Assembly: GCA_021209875.1 (NCBI GenBank)
Contig: JAGYVD010000003.1
Span: 2,728,001 to 2,792,000 of the forward strand
DNA length: 64,000 bases
From: Rosellinia necatrix
Taxonomy: Eukaryota > Ascomycota > Sordariomycetes > Xylariales > Xylariaceae
Reading direction: 5' to 3'
Made by a program: the position numbers and the translations under genes. The notes below the pieces were generated by a model. It did not search any database. It saw nothing but the letters and a program-made list of their open reading frames with translations, and had not been told where the DNA came from. Below, one piece after another: positions 1-13,185 of this stretch (positions are counted from its first letter, which is position 1; every line of letters starts with the position of its first letter).

Positions 1-1227
1 TGCCGGTACACCGAGCTGCATGTCCTGCGGGATCTGCTTTGTCGTCTACTAGCATTCCAGGGTATGTATCCGGCACGAACTGGAAATTTCGGTCTCGTTT
101 GGTCGCTTTCTAGTTCACTCTGGTCAGTACAGCCGTGGCATGAGGCCTCTTTCTAGGACATCAATGGATCTATGCTGCTGCGTTCCGCTTTGCTATTGTC
201 GTTTCTGCTGAGTGTTGGTTTGTCTTGAGGCTCTCTCTCATCTCGCGCAAGGCACCGCTGCATGGCGCATACCTATTAGCTATGGTTAAGTTCAAGCTGC
301 GGGGTGAGACCAACTGCCTTGCTTCAATCCCCCTATCCAATATCGCGATGACCTACCCCGGAGTTTTTGGCCGTTGTCGTGGTGGGGTTAACATGATGCT
401 ATTTGGCGCCATCAATCAACACCCTGATGTGGATTTTGGGCGACGGCGTACATACCTTGAACGATATCTTGTTATCGACCTGTTCTTCTTCTCTGCAAGA
501 TTTCATTCAAAGGCCTAGCAACCCTTTCGTGCCGGGGTCCAAATCCGACTCGAGATGAGGGGGTAGGGAAATATATCATTATCAGTAGTGATTACCTTGG
601 GCGGTTTCAACCGAACATGACTCTGCTAGAGGATTATTGCCTTGGATTGGGTTTTGTGTATCACCCAACATTACCTAGGTAGCCTCGCGGGGTATGACTT
701 GGGAGTGTGGATAATGTGAACTTATATTCTGCGCGCAGATAGGGTTACGATGATCTGAAGCCTCGTGCCCTATCCCACTCTCGTCAGCCGTTAAAACTTC
801 CAAGGTTACCTTGAATACAGACCCATAGGTAACCGCGTAGGTAGGCAGGTACCCAGGTGGTATTTTCACGGACAATAAGTGATAATGTAAGTAACTACTC
901 ACCTACTTACCTCATTGTAGGCAGACCTTTTGATTTTTGAACCCAAATATGCGCTAAGCCTAATTTATCGTATAATTGCCATAAGTGGCACTAGTCAGTA
1001 CACAAAACCTACCTATGGTAGACCAGCATTCATTCACACTTGCTTGCTGCAGAGTTGCCTTAGGTACCTACCTAGGTAGCTCACATAGATGGCAACCTTT
1101 GGCAATTGCCAACACGTGACAAACTTTTCTGCATGGAAATTTTTGGCCATTTGCAAGGTCCGTCGTCACTGCCACTCGCGCGTTGTTGCTCATTGTTCGA
1201 GCTCACCATTCGACACCCGCCAGCAGG
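1..1227. other. Intergenic, no supported gene
   Basis: Only short ORFs without homology-like features or codon bias are present. From about 660 to 1081 the DNA carries several copies of the TACCTAGGTA/ACCTACCT motif that recurs through this window, for example around 1062-1081. The last ~150 bases should hold the promoter and 5' leader of the uS4m gene that begins at 1228. Confidence 0.6.
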
Positions 1228-2769
1228 ATGAAGCCCAGGAGATATCACGGCCTTAAGCGGCCGGTACGTCTACGTTGTCCCCATCCGCATTATCCCCATC
1301 CGCATTATCCCCATCCGCATTGTCCCCATCCACATCCCCTCACCGGCTCGACCCGGTTCTGTAAGGGTTTTCGCTGACCAGCATCTTCGTGCCCTGTAGA
1401 AACTGCGACAGTCATGGAACAAGTACAACCTCTACAACCTGGCGAAGGCGAGGGAACCCAGGATTGGCAACGGCAACCGGACGTTCTTCCAACAGAAATG
1501 GATCGCCAAGGGACTGCTGCGCACCTACCACGGGGAACATATTGTCGAGCGAAAGTGGGAGCGCATGTTCAACAGGCGGCTCTTGAGCGTCGTCGACATG
1601 GACACCAGATACATGGCTAAGAACGACGGCTCCGAACTGGCCGCCGGCCGGGGCTCCGGGAGAGAGCAGCCGCCGAAATGGGACAAGTTACTCCCCGGCA
1701 GCCACGTTTCGACCCCCTACATGCAGATGACATTTGCTCCTATGGAGAGAAGGTTAGACATCGCTGTTTTCAGAGCCATGTTCGCCAGCAGCGCGAGACA
1801 GGCTAGGCAGTTCTGTGTCCACGGCGCCGTGAAGGTGAATGGCAAAGTTGTGAGTGCCCTCCGGCCCGCCCTCCGGTCCGCCCTTGGCCGGATCCTCCTT
1901 TCACGCCATGGCACTATGTACTGACGGCACGCTGCCGATAGATGCCCTATCCCGCCTATCGCCTGAATCCGGGCGATATGTTCCAGGTCGATCCCGAGCG
2001 CGTCCTATACGCAACCGGCTTGCCGAAACCGCCCCCTAAAAACTCGAAACGGCCATCCCCCCGTCGACAGAACGAGGTGACAGAAGATGATGCCGAGGGA
2101 GAAGCCGAAGCGGCGGCCGAGGCGGAATCGGGAGCCGATGCTGTCAAACCAGAGCAGGACCCGGATACAACCGACGCGCCAGAGCCCATCCCAGCCGACA
2201 TGAAGCCCACACGGAAACAGATACAAGATCTAACAGTTCAAGCTAGGGCGATCCTCGGCGAAGAACAATTGAGTGTAGCGCAGAAGAAGGGTCTACGGAA
2301 TTTCATCAAAAGCGCCAAGACCCTGATGTCACGCGCTGGTCGGTCCAGCGCCTCGCCTTCGGAAATCGCCGGAGAGCTATCCACGCTTCTAGTCGAGCTA
2401 GATATTGGGGCTGGCCGTGATGGCAAGGAGTCTTCGGGAGCCGCCTCCTCAGCAACTGCATCATCTGATCCAATGATGAGCCTGAGCGACGCCGAGCTGC
2501 GGATGCTAGAGGCACGTATGGAAGAACACATTCGCGAGGAAGAAGAGAACCCGCACAATTCTTCCAAACCGTATGCAACCCCCTGGCGGCCGCGGAACTA
2601 CATGGCTCCCTTCGCCTTCATACCCCAGTACCTCGAGGTAAACCAAAATATCTGCTCGGCGGTCTACCTACGGCACCCCGTAGCACGAGCTGGCGCTGCC
2701 GAAGTTCCTACGCCATATCCTATAGGAGTGAACCAACTCGCTTTTAATTGGTATCTAAGAAGGCGGTAA
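1228..2769 (+). CDS. NAM9: Mitochondrial small-subunit ribosomal protein uS4m (Nam9), 437 aa
   Basis: Structural protein of the mitochondrial 37S ribosomal subunit; it binds 15S rRNA through an S4 domain. Three exons: 1228-1263, 1400-1849 and 1942-2769, with phase-0 introns of 136 and 92 bp (GTACGT..TAG, GTGAGT..TAG). Exon 1 encodes a 12-residue start, [12 protein letters not shown], and exon 2 opens with [14 protein letters not shown], both typical of the fungal Nam9 N-terminus. The S4 RNA-binding domain covers roughly residues 128-190 ([27 protein letters not shown], then [13 protein letters not shown] across the second intron). A long acidic Ala/Glu-rich insertion (about residues 185-230) precedes the conserved C-terminus ending FNWYLRRR. 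The ATG at 1228 is chosen because an upstream in-frame codon at 1183 is not ATG. Identification is from recognised family sequence; the splice sites are inferred but keep frame perfectly. Confidence 0.93.
1279..1336 (+). repeat. 15-bp tandem repeat inside the first Nam9 intron
   Basis: About 3.9 copies of the unit CCCCATCCGCATTAT lie in intron 1 of the uS4m gene, starting 15 bp after the 5' splice site. The last two copies differ by single bases. This explains why this intron (136 bp) is longer than most in the window. Confidence 0.85.
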
Positions 2770-3433
2770 ATGCACTCTAGTCGTCCATGTATTCATAATC
2801 GATGGCAACGGTCGGAAACGGATGAGAAGTATCAAAACCGGGGCCATTGATACGATTGCCTCTGTTTTCTGTATCGCTATGGACTAGCATCCCGAATTAT
2901 GTACCTCGCCTTGCCTGGATCTAGCGGGGTCAGTGATAGCCAAGGAAGAGGGCATAAGGGAAAATATCGTCTCCGTGCATATTCACCTACAATGTACATA
3001 TGAACCCGCGGGCCCGTTATTGTAGAGAGAAGACATGTATAATATGTACCAATCACCCAGCACAGCAGAGGGAAGCCCGCAGTAGTGTGAATCCGTACCA
3101 AGCGGGTATCTATAGCGGTACGACCTATGCAGGCCGACTATTATCCAGTCGACAGAGCAGCTTTATCCCATGTGATGTTACAACGGGATAGCTCCCCGTC
3201 CCCCACGAATATAGCCCCCATCGCAGAATCGTCCACAGCCATCGTCAGAATGTCAGGTCCCTCCGGGACCTAGCCCTGTTCACAACCCTCAAAGACAATA
3301 AATAAGGGCAAAGAATCCGCCCTCAACCCGCAATTCGACCAAGAAAATTTAATAAGTCAAGGAAAAAGGTGCCCTGGATTCCGATCCCGTCTATCAATAA
3401 ACATCTCTAGAGATCAACTTGCTCTCTCTCTCA

Positions 3434-3467
<34 letters not shown>

Positions 3468-4811
3468 CGCACACAGCAGCCGCGCCGAACAACCACGGCA
3501 ATTTCCATACCTCCGAGCACAACGGACGGTTATTGTGACTTATGTTAGAGGCTATGATATCAATATTCATCGTTGGATGAAGCCCAAGATGATCTCCTAC
3601 GAGGTGTCTGGCGTCATATTATCCAAGCCTAGTGTATATGTTTTCTAGTTTACAACCTATGAGATTTAGTACCTATTACCCAAGTCCTACAGACTTTCCT
3701 TCTCTATTTCACCAAGTCGCACTCTTTTAGTTAGCCTCGCCTTGCGCGCGCAGACATCATAAAAGAAGCGTGATAACACACCCATAATTACGAAAATACA
3801 GGACGCCTCGACCTTGAGATAATCAGAGGGGTTTAGATTACCCTACAGGGCATTCCATTTTCCGTGAGGGAGATAACCAATAAGCATGGTACACATTCTG
3901 ATGCAGGAACGGATATTTTAGAAAAGCATTGAGATTACACAACGGACAAGGAAAAACACGATTGTTTGCGACTAAGGAAACTAGAAGCGTGGCCGTATCG
4001 ATGGCCGGTGGGTGTCGAATACTGAGGACATACCGCTCATTCAGATGACACAAGCCAGCGAGACTTGCAAACCAATCCGTCTGATGAGCGAGGAATCGTC
4101 CCTCCTAAAATACAGGCATCTAGCTGCGTAAAATCTTCTGCTGCTAGACATTATCATTTTAATTCTCCACAAACCGCTCGCCCGTTTCCTCCGCCCCGGG
4201 TATACTGTCATAGACCCTGATGAACAAGCAAACCGGCGACCTCACAGAGGATTCTCGGCTAAACACAAAAGGAGAGCAGGGAGAGACCGTCAGATGTAGT
4301 GGGGAAATCTTAAGAAAGATATTGGGTCCAGTAGAGGCGTGCCTAGGACAGGCTACGGTGTGGTGCATATCCGCCGTTAGTCAAACCCGTTTTCTCTGTT
4401 GGAATATTGCCGAACGATCATATAGGGGCGGTTGACAGATTAAGTGGCACGATATCAGAAACTGAAGACGGGTCATGGGCTTGTTAAGACGCTTGACCAG
4501 CCCGTGTCTACTCATCATCGCACGCCTTCGACGCCTTTGCAGCGAGTAACAGTTCCGTTTTCGAAGCTTGGCTTGAAGTGAATACCACTGTCTTTTTTTT
4601 TTTTGTACAGGGATCGGTGCTCTTCTCGGCAATGGCCATCCCGAGATAAGCCTGTTTTCGTGAGTTGTATTAGGTGGGAATTAAAAGCAGACGAGATGAA
4701 TAGACAGAGAGAAGTGAAAAAAAAAAAAAAGATGGCGGCAGGCTGGTATAGAACAGGCATCATCAAGGCTCGGGCGTGGCACGTAGACTGAAAACAGACG
4801 TCGAGTAGAGC
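2770..4811. other. Intergenic between convergent uS4m and septin genes
   Basis: The uS4m gene (+) and the septin gene (-) converge here, so both 3' UTRs and terminators should lie within this stretch. No ORF with coding character is seen. It contains the CT/CA/GA microsatellite at 3421-3467 and T or A homopolymers near 4593 and 4718. Confidence 0.6.
3421..3467. repeat. Compound CT/CA/GA dinucleotide microsatellite
   Basis: A run of CT repeats passes directly into CA repeats and then GA repeats with almost no interruption. The CT and GA arms are complementary, so a strand could fold into a hairpin with a CA loop. Confidence 0.9.
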
Positions 4812-6638
4812 CTAGCGTAGGGAGAATCCCTTGCGCTTGCCCTCCTTCTCTATGGGCTTGCCGCTCTCGACTCTGGCCTTTTTGTCTTCGAGCTCTAACC
4901 GTTGTCGCTCTAGCTGCTCTTTCATCTCGCGATGGCGTGCGTACAGCTCTTCCTCGCTCTGTTTTAGCTTGCTCTCTTTCTCTGACACCTTCTGCTGGAA
5001 GACCATCTTCATCTCGGCCTCCATCTTCGCAAGCTTCTGCTCGTGCAGGGCGCGCTCTTCCTCCTGCTTGACGGCAGGGTTGACCTCTTTGAAGACACTG
5101 GGGTCCTGGGCTACACCCATGGCCGTGAGTTTGTCCGTTCGGTAATTCTCGTACAGATTGTTGTTAGTGTGCTCCTTTAACTCCTCCATGTGTGTCCGAA
5201 TGAGCATTTGACGAAGCTTGACAAAATCGCAATGCTCCTCATTGTCGACTTCAATAATGCCCCACGGGTAACGACGACCACGGACTTGACGCCCATCAGC
5301 ATTAGTAACTTCGTCATTGCTGCCAACGACAGCGAACGGCACCTTTGACATGATCTCGTTGTTCTCGGCAATGGTCTCTTCGTCGTCTAATTCATAGCGA
5401 GGGCCTTCAAAGATATGGATGCCGTGGTGCTTGATATCGGCAAGGATCTAGACCGAAGAGTTAGCGCATGCATATCCGCAAATGGTTTTGGTGACTCACT
5501 CTAGATTTGAAGCTAGTAATCTCCTCGTCGGTAAGGGTATCCGACTTAGCGATGACGGGAATCAGGTTGACCTTGGTGTGCAGACGACGCATGACTTCAA
5601 TATCCAGAGGCTTCAAGGAGTGACCAGTGGGTTGAATGAAGAATACACAGGCATGGATACGGTTATCCACGATATTCATGCGATTAACCTTGTTCTCGGC
5701 ATCCAGATAAGCATCGTAACGCTGCTCAATGTTGTCCACGATGGGTCTCCAAGACTCATCGTTGTTGACAAAGTCACCGAATCCAGGAGTATCAACAACA
5801 GTCAAGCGCAGGCGCACACCAGCCTCTTCAATATCGGCGCTGATAGACTGGATGGAGACAGTCTTGGGTATTATGTCAAGGCTAGGTCCCTTTCGGTCCT
5901 TAGGAGGATACAGTGAAGTGTTAAAAAGAGTGTTGACCAGGGTAGATTTACCCAGGCCCGATTCGCCTAACGAATTTTGCATCAGTTTTCAAACTCTAGA
6001 TCTAGACAGGTCATATACATACCAACAACCATGACGTTGAAGTTGAACCCTTTTCGAACACTCTTGCGGTGCCATTGGTTAGGGAGGTTGGCAAAGCCAA
6101 CGTAGCCTGTTAGCTTCCTTCGGACAATATTTTTGTTGTCATTGACAATTGGACCTGAGGTAAGGGCTGTCGCTTTCATGTCAGAGACGTCGATCGTCGG
6201 AGACGGGACTGAGGGTGCAAGCTGGATGTCCGCCAGCATAGGCGAGCCACTCGTACCGTTTGCAGCTACACACAATCAAGTTAGCTCGTCGTTCCTGTTA
6301 TGGTGCAATCGAAAATGTTGTAAAATCCACCACAGCTCGGGTCAGAATCTGGGTCCGAAGAGTGAAATACCAGGCGTGGCTACAGCATGAAGACTATCGA
6401 AAGATATTGGTTTGTGGGGCCCCAGTGAGGGAGCGTCCACAACCAGCATGCTCCGATATTGGCAAACAGATGGAACCTTGTTCTCTTGGTCCGCTGCACT
6501 GGTGATCCTAGCCAACGGAGGCGGATTGTGGATAGATTCGCCATATTTAGAATGGGTGGCTCGGGCCAAATCAAAATTGTTGTCCAGTTGAATACTATGA
6601 TCCCGTGCCTTTCCGTGGCCGTTGAGTAAGGCTGGCAT
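4812..6638 (-). CDS. CDC3: Septin of the Cdc3/AspB group, 537 aa
   Basis: GTP-binding septin that polymerises into hetero-oligomeric filaments at septa, branch sites and hyphal tips. Exons in transcript order: 6638-6371, 6265-6023, 5966-5500 and 5447-4812, with introns of 105, 56 and 52 bp. The polybasic/septin start element ([17 protein letters not shown]) precedes the P-loop GESGLGKST (residues 171-179); DTPGFG is at about 229-234, followed by the G4 motif AKSD. The septin unique element ([16 protein letters not shown]) is followed by a long C-terminal coiled coil rich in Glu/Lys/Arg that ends KRKGFSLR. The last three exons match the Cdc3-type family closely. The first intron uses a weaker donor (GTATTT), so the N-terminal ~90 residues are less certain; the frame is kept exactly, which supports the model. 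Confidence 0.93.
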
Positions 6639-8097
6639 TGTATATTGTGCAGGTATTTTGGAGAGGCTTGTTTGAGTTTGTTTGCCTTGGCTGTGGGGGG
6701 GAGGGAAAGTTTGCTCCTAACAATGGTTGACTATTCCTAAGAACCAAAAGAGAAGACCCAAGAAGTGATAGATCGACCAAAAAAAGCGACGTCTAGTAAC
6801 GAGCGTGTTGTGTTATGTTTGATCGGAAGGGGGGGGGGGAGAGAAATTAGTCGGCCGAGGAGAACGCGGTCCGGATAGAGCACATAAATGGGCGTCCGGG
6901 TCGATGGTTCACACGCTCAATTGGAAACGGCGACGTAAAGCAATCGGCGTGTCGATGGCCGTTTGGCCACAACGACCGTAGGAGAACAGACATGCTTACC
7001 CATTATGAATACTTGAAGGTATGTCGAAATCTAACAAATATTGGTGTGGAAGGCGCGACAAGGTCTAAAGTGCGACAGTATTAGCATTGGCTTGTTCATA
7101 AAACGGTTCAGGTGGTTGAAGGGAGGAGAGTGCCACTTTTTCGTAGGCACGATGGTAGAGCAGGATGGTAGGGGAGAGAAGCTGTTGACAAGCTACATAG
7201 CGAGGTAAGGCCTATATGGCAATGACAGGCCACGAGTTCCTTGTCACGAACGCGCGGAGTGATGGGTGGGCGGACACGCCAGTGCAAGGGCGGAGCCAGC
7301 AAGGTGAAGAAATACCGAGCGGGCAGCGCGCGCAAGTCACGGTCGTGGTAGCCCGAAATGCAAATGGAAACATTGGTCGTGGTTCACATACTGAAAGACG
7401 ATTCGTTTTGGCTCAGACTCGCGTGTCGAGTCACGCACGAGTGTCAATGGCGTCGCAGGCCGCAGATATGCGCGAGAGGGAACGAACGATCTGGTTTCGG
7501 GAGAGAAGAAAAGGGAGCTGTGTGCGATGCTGATGGTATTATGCTGTCAGTCGACGTAGTGAATGTTGAAACTGCAGTCAGTTTGAGTCGGAGGGAAAAG
7601 AAGGAGTCAAACAAAATGAGGCCGGGATGGAAATTGTGGATAAAGGAGATGATAGTCTGGCCTTGGTGGAAAAGGGACGTGTGTAACAGGGTGGTGAGAG
7701 CGGCCTATCCTGTTGTTAGCTCTGGTCTCCCCTACCAAAATTATTTGTTAAGGGAGCTTTGGGAGGTGATGGAACGCTGGAAGATTTTCCAGTGCAGAGC
7801 GCGTGGTGTGACCCAGGTCTCCGCCCAGGCCTCCCCACCCGCAGTTCTCTAGTCGAAATGGCTTGCCCCAGCAGGGTGCCTCTTCGCCTGACCTAGGAGC
7901 TCAAAAGGGGCTGGCCATACCAAAGACGTTATCCGGCTACCTAGATTCCTAGCTGAGGTACCTATTACCTACAAGAAATCAGATGTAATTTTTCCTAGTT
8001 ATTTGTACCTACTAGTACCTACCTAACAGAGTAGGTGCTACAAACTAGCATGAATTCAAGATGGTCAGTGCTCCCGCGGTAGATTAACATACCCCAA

Positions 8098-8230
8098 GTT
8101 AGGTTAGGTTACCAAGGAAGTACCTAGGTAGGTAGGTAAGAAGCTTTGGTAGGTGCAATGATCTTCAGACAGTCCTGGAGGTGGCTTGAGCTGGCCTAGT
8201 TCAGGTAGGTATAGGTACCTAGGTACCTAG
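8098..8230. repeat. Cluster of TACCTAGGTA-type palindromic tracts
   Basis: Overlapping short palindromes built from ACCTA/TAGGT units, for example around 8119-8140 and 8205-8231. The same motif recurs in other intergenic regions of this window. Confidence 0.85.
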
Positions 8231-9810
8231 CGGGGACTACCTAAACTTCCAAGGTGTGGCTGGTAATATTAATGAAGAAGCAAGCCTTCAACAAATGTGA
8301 CACAAATCAACATGGGACGATATGATGGGACAGAAACAGTGAGGCATTAGGTTGAGTTCATGATTGGATAGCCATGACCAAGATACAACTCATAGGCAAC
8401 AAGAAGAGGGGCTAATCAGTACACTTGTCAGTCCACCATATGCTATATGCCACATCACCACCACCATGATCATCATTCTCGGATTACAATACAGACAAAG
8501 AGGAAGCAGATATACATGTCGATTAGACCCTAATCACGGGCCGCCTTGGTTGCAAACAGAAAATATAGTATACCTGGCGAGATCCATCGTTATTTATCAC
8601 GTCTCCTGCATGGTGGTCTCTTTTTGCCTTGATTCCTACCAGTATTGGCAGGTGCTGAGTATCGCACTCATAATCTAGCATGTAGTAACACATGGCACCA
8701 GTGGTTACATGTACACCAGCAGGTACCCATTCTTGCGCACAACTTACGATTCATTGGTGACACTACGTAGGTACTTACTTGCCTGCGCAGGTGATATCGA
8801 GGGCCGGATTCACTCCCTTTTTCAAAGATGTATGTATGTATCTATGCGGATAGGTAGAGGGAGATAATAAGGAAGTAGTTGCCCCGCGAACATCATCTAT
8901 GTAGAAGGTTCGAATGCATCTTGCCGATGAAACGTGGGTAAATGCATTCTTTGTTTCAATAAAAACTATAAGTACCCGGCAGCAGTGATTAAGGCAGGCA
9001 CAAACAAACTCACCCTACTCCCTACCGAATACCTGATAATATCAAATAGCATGTGGCCACCTCCCTCGTTACAGTGTGCGCCCAATATTAAATAACAGGA
9101 AATAGCTAACTGCCGGCATGGTTCAAATAGCGCGGGGAGCTCCTATCTCGATTATAGGGTACCTGTCTATCTCTCCATTTTATGCGCTCGTGTTCGAGGC
9201 ACCAGGATGTCGAAAATGCAGGTGAGTGGCTACAATCCCGGCACACCTACAGGGGAGCATGGACAAAAATAGTTGCCCTGTAGGCTGTACGATCATCCCA
9301 CTGTACACACGCGAGGTACATACTCGTATCAAGATTTGCTTCTGATATTGATGACATGTAGAGTTAGTTCATTGTCTCTTATAATATCAGACATATAGCG
9401 ACCTACCTAATCATGGAGTGCTCAATGACGAAAGCATGTGGGTATAGCTATACTGACTCTGCCAACGTCTACCTGTAGCGATTGGATGCTCTTATCAGTA
9501 CACGAACAACGTGTAGAAGGACCGATCGTTGGGGCTGGGAAGTTCTTGACCTGAATACCGAGCTGGAGTCAGTAGGAAAGCACAAGAGACTTTAAGCCAG
9601 AGCCCTGGGTACCGTCACACCAATGCCATGGCAGACTTGTCAGCGGGGGGGTACAGGTATCAACTAATGCCCAATCCACGTTCGCAGACAGAGGTGGCGA
9701 TCAGGTACTTTGTCAGAATAAATATATGAATGTACCTGATCGGACCTCAAAACAGACCGCTTCTACCAATCGGACTGCTCGGGCACGGGCAGATAACGAC
9801 AGGCAATTAA

Positions 9811-9867
9811 TACCTACCTTACCTACCTACCTACCTACCTACCTGCCTGCCTGCCTACCTACCTACC
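9811..9867. repeat. (ACCT)n tetranucleotide tract
   Basis: Uninterrupted ACCT repeats followed by three GCCT variants and more ACCT units. It is the longest pure tract of the repeat family that fills intergenic DNA here. Confidence 0.9.
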
Positions 9868-12800
9868 GACTTGGGTATCATACGAGCGTATTTAGGTAAC
9901 CCTACCTAGACATGTAGACGGAGGGCACCTACTGCAGTGTCATGGTAAGTATCAAACTTCGGGCAGTAGCCTTTTAATCTCTGCAGGGTACTTTCATATT
10001 GCCCGGATCACCGGTAGCAAGATTATGAAAACCAGGCGGTATGAATGCTGTATTCCGATAGTTTTACCTCTAGATCTACATTAAGCTAGACAACACTAAC
10101 ATACCTAAGCACCAAATGATTTCTCAACGTTCCAAATAACAAAGTGGTGAGAGGGCAGCCAGGGTCGGGGCATGTTAGCATTATTTGTCCCGGATATATA
10201 CCGTTTATTTGCCAGCTACGGCCGTAAAGTATAATAAATACAGTTCAGCAAGCGGAAAACAATTATCGTCTTTGAATGCGCCCACAAAGGACAGCTTACC
10301 CAGCGGCAACGCCAACGACACCGAAGCACATGAAGGCTATACGCCGCTCAGAATGCCTGGCCCTCGAACGGAGAGGGCGTGAATAACACCGCAGCGAGCA
10401 GGCTAGTCTCGTGCCTATGCGACTGAGAGGGACTGAACGAAGGTATTCTGTAACGCGGTGCATATTGCCAAGCCAGAAAGCCTGATACCAGCCATGAGCA
10501 GGGAGGGAAACGAATTTTTGAGCCTGGAATTCACGTATACAGTACGTACTATCGCGCTTGTTTGGAGGGCATCCGGGGCCATGCATTCATCCATCAACGC
10601 ATAATGCGAGACAGCTGCATCGACAATTCATATGACTAAAGTAGCCATGAAGGTGGGTGCCGCCCCTATTATATTAGATGCATGGGAGCCAGCCCCTTTG
10701 AAGATCGGTGTAGTGCGTTGCATATCTAGTTGTGGCCATGGCTAGTCGAGCCGGCATTTCAATAGAGACATCGTAATCGTAGAGGTGACGATGATATGAA
10801 GAGTTGGATTCTCTAAGTAGATATCGATATAGACCCCATCTATTCTAGCAATATCACATGAAGAATGTCCAGAGTAAGGTCCAGTCACTAGAAGGTAGCA
10901 GCTGGGTCGCAAATAGATAGCTGAGTATAGGGGTAGGGCTCAATATCATTGACTCCTGGGCCTACCATATAAGGTGAGAGGCCTTCAGTCCTTATATACA
11001 CCAATGTGCCTCAAGAGCTACACCGTAGGGAAGCCAGCACCTCGCCATATGCCTTATCTACCTGACAAGCAAACCGTTGATTAAATAAGCTACACACACA
11101 GAACTTTGAATAGTCACCAACCGTCTTTAAATCGTTCCTTAAATAAATAAATAAATAATCAATAAAAGCCAAGCTGTGTAGAAGTGCTCGTTGTCGTCGC
11201 CCAGCACTAAGAAGATAGACCTTAAAAGGGGCATCAACGGGATTGATGCCAAACTGGGTCGCCATGCCACGCCTCAAGCTGAAGCAGACTGCACGCAGTA
11301 CTTAAACGAACCAAGAATATAAAGGCGGAGGACGAATGCAATAATTCCATCACCAAGTTGTCTGGGCTAGCGGATTCTTTTGTCACTTATTCGAACGCTG
11401 TCCTCCCTCCCCCCTTTTTTTTTCCGCCTTCACTATTCAACCTTGTATCAACACCACCAAACTGATGCCGCTAAATTAATACTCCTAAGCAGAGCAGAGA
11501 ATATGTTGCCTCGCTCCTCAGTGGACAAGCTTATGGAGAAAATGCTTGCTTCTGTCGAGACCAACAAACACGCGCCACTCGTCTAGAAGCCGGAGTATCA
11601 GGTCCAATAATGACCCTGCTAGCTACCACCCGACACCTAGGGTGGTTCTAGTACTGGAAATGGGTGTATATAAGGACCTTTGGGACCCCCTTGGGTCTTG
11701 AAGGGTTCAGGAATCAATTGTTAACCCTATTGAGCCCTAAATGCTACCACCACAACCCCCCTATGGCCTAGAACATGCCTATCTATTCACTCCGTGGTCC
11801 CTACGACTGACACGGAGATTAATACTCTCCTCGAGCAAACCGAAGGATGCTGCTCTGTAGGAGAGTGTAGCTGAAGCATTCTAGTGGTCCTACATATACG
11901 CATAGTAATAGACGACGTAGGTATAAATTTCACCTCGCGTTAATATAGGCGTTGGATTAGGATCCAAAGCTAGCCCAAAGGATTAGACGATATCCAAGTG
12001 ATCGCACTAATAAATGGCGGTTCCGGCAGAGAGGTGCGAACGGAATAAGCCCGAAATCTCTCTCTAGTATGTATTAGTATGGTTGGACTACCGACAGGTC
12101 CGAAAAGTCAATCTAATGTAGATAGGCGCGGGTCCGCTTCCGAAATGTAGTACGGGTGCATATGTTGGACATGACTAAGAATAACTAAGGGAAAAGGAAA
12201 AGTGACTCGTGCCCAAGATGACCAGTGTATTTGGGCACCGCACCGTGGCGAAAATCCCAAGAGGAGACGTCAGAAGTCGGCCACGGATCTAGATGCGCTA
12301 CCACGAATCTAGGAGTGCGAACCGAACAATTTATATAGGCGGATTTGGTATTTAGTAAACGTCTACCCTCTGAGCATGTAACTCGATATTGCCCAAAGGA
12401 ATAAAGGACGGCCCCAGATATACTATTGGTAACCTTTCTCTTCATGTCAGGGGCGGTATTTTAAAAATAGCATTGGCCTCTCCACAGTAGAACATAGGCT
12501 ACATATATACATACATATGTATATATACGCTAGGCGTGTACTGGTGGTTAGGATAGGATAGGTAAGTGTATTGAGATGCTCCGGAAATCACAAGTCGATA
12601 GCGCAAAGCAGAGGCTGTGATATCCACTAGACCAGGCCGAACGCCTTCATCTGCGCGTGGCTGTGGGGGGAAAAGGAGATTAAAAAATAGCGCCTTGGCC
12701 AGAAATGCCCCGGGCATCGAGATGGTGATACCGAACAAGAACAGGATGGAAAGTAGGAAGATGATCGGCATATTGTATTAGTCATTATATCAGGTTTTTC

Positions 12801-13185
12801 AACCACCAGTACCTATCCCGCATCCATCCGGTAGTGCGGAATAGTCCCTACGCGCCATCCTGTTTGTATGAAGGATTCCCTCCTAACATTAGCTACGCGT
12901 TTACACTGCCTCAACGAAGGTGGCATGTAGGTTGTAGGTAGACACGGGGGAAATTTAGGCTCTGCTATAAGGTATGTACGGTGGAAAATAAGCAAACCCT
13001 CCTCTTCTTCTCCAGAACGAAAGAAAGCCATGCCCACCCTCAGCTATTAACAGGTAATCGAATTAAAATCATGCAGTAATCCTTTTTATGCCCTTGCATC
13101 TTGTCGACCATCAGCATTACAGTGTCATATGTGCGCCTATCTGACCGCTATCGTGCCGAGGTAATGGCTTGGTGGCGGTCTTGAC

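Larger units (their letters stand above)
6639..13185. other. Gene-poor interval
   Basis: The first ~500 bases upstream of 6638 should hold the septin promoter and leader; they include a G9 run near 6830. From 7900 to 10000 the DNA is dominated by ACCTACCT/TACCTAGGTA tracts. Between 11600 and 12450 there is low-complexity, non-repetitive sequence that could be a decayed mobile element, but no reverse transcriptase, transposase or terminal repeat can be shown. A 90-codon hydrophobic ORF with an ATG start lies at 12499-12771 (-); it has no other support. Confidence 0.5.

Noticed and set aside
11600..12450. Possible decayed retroelement
   Set aside because: The sequence character differs from nearby DNA, but no terminal repeats, primer-binding site or polymerase fragments can be shown.
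12499..12771. 90-codon hydrophobic ORF with ATG on the minus strand
   Set aside because: The hydrophobic start could be a signal or membrane helix, but the rest has no family resemblance and no exon partner could be found.
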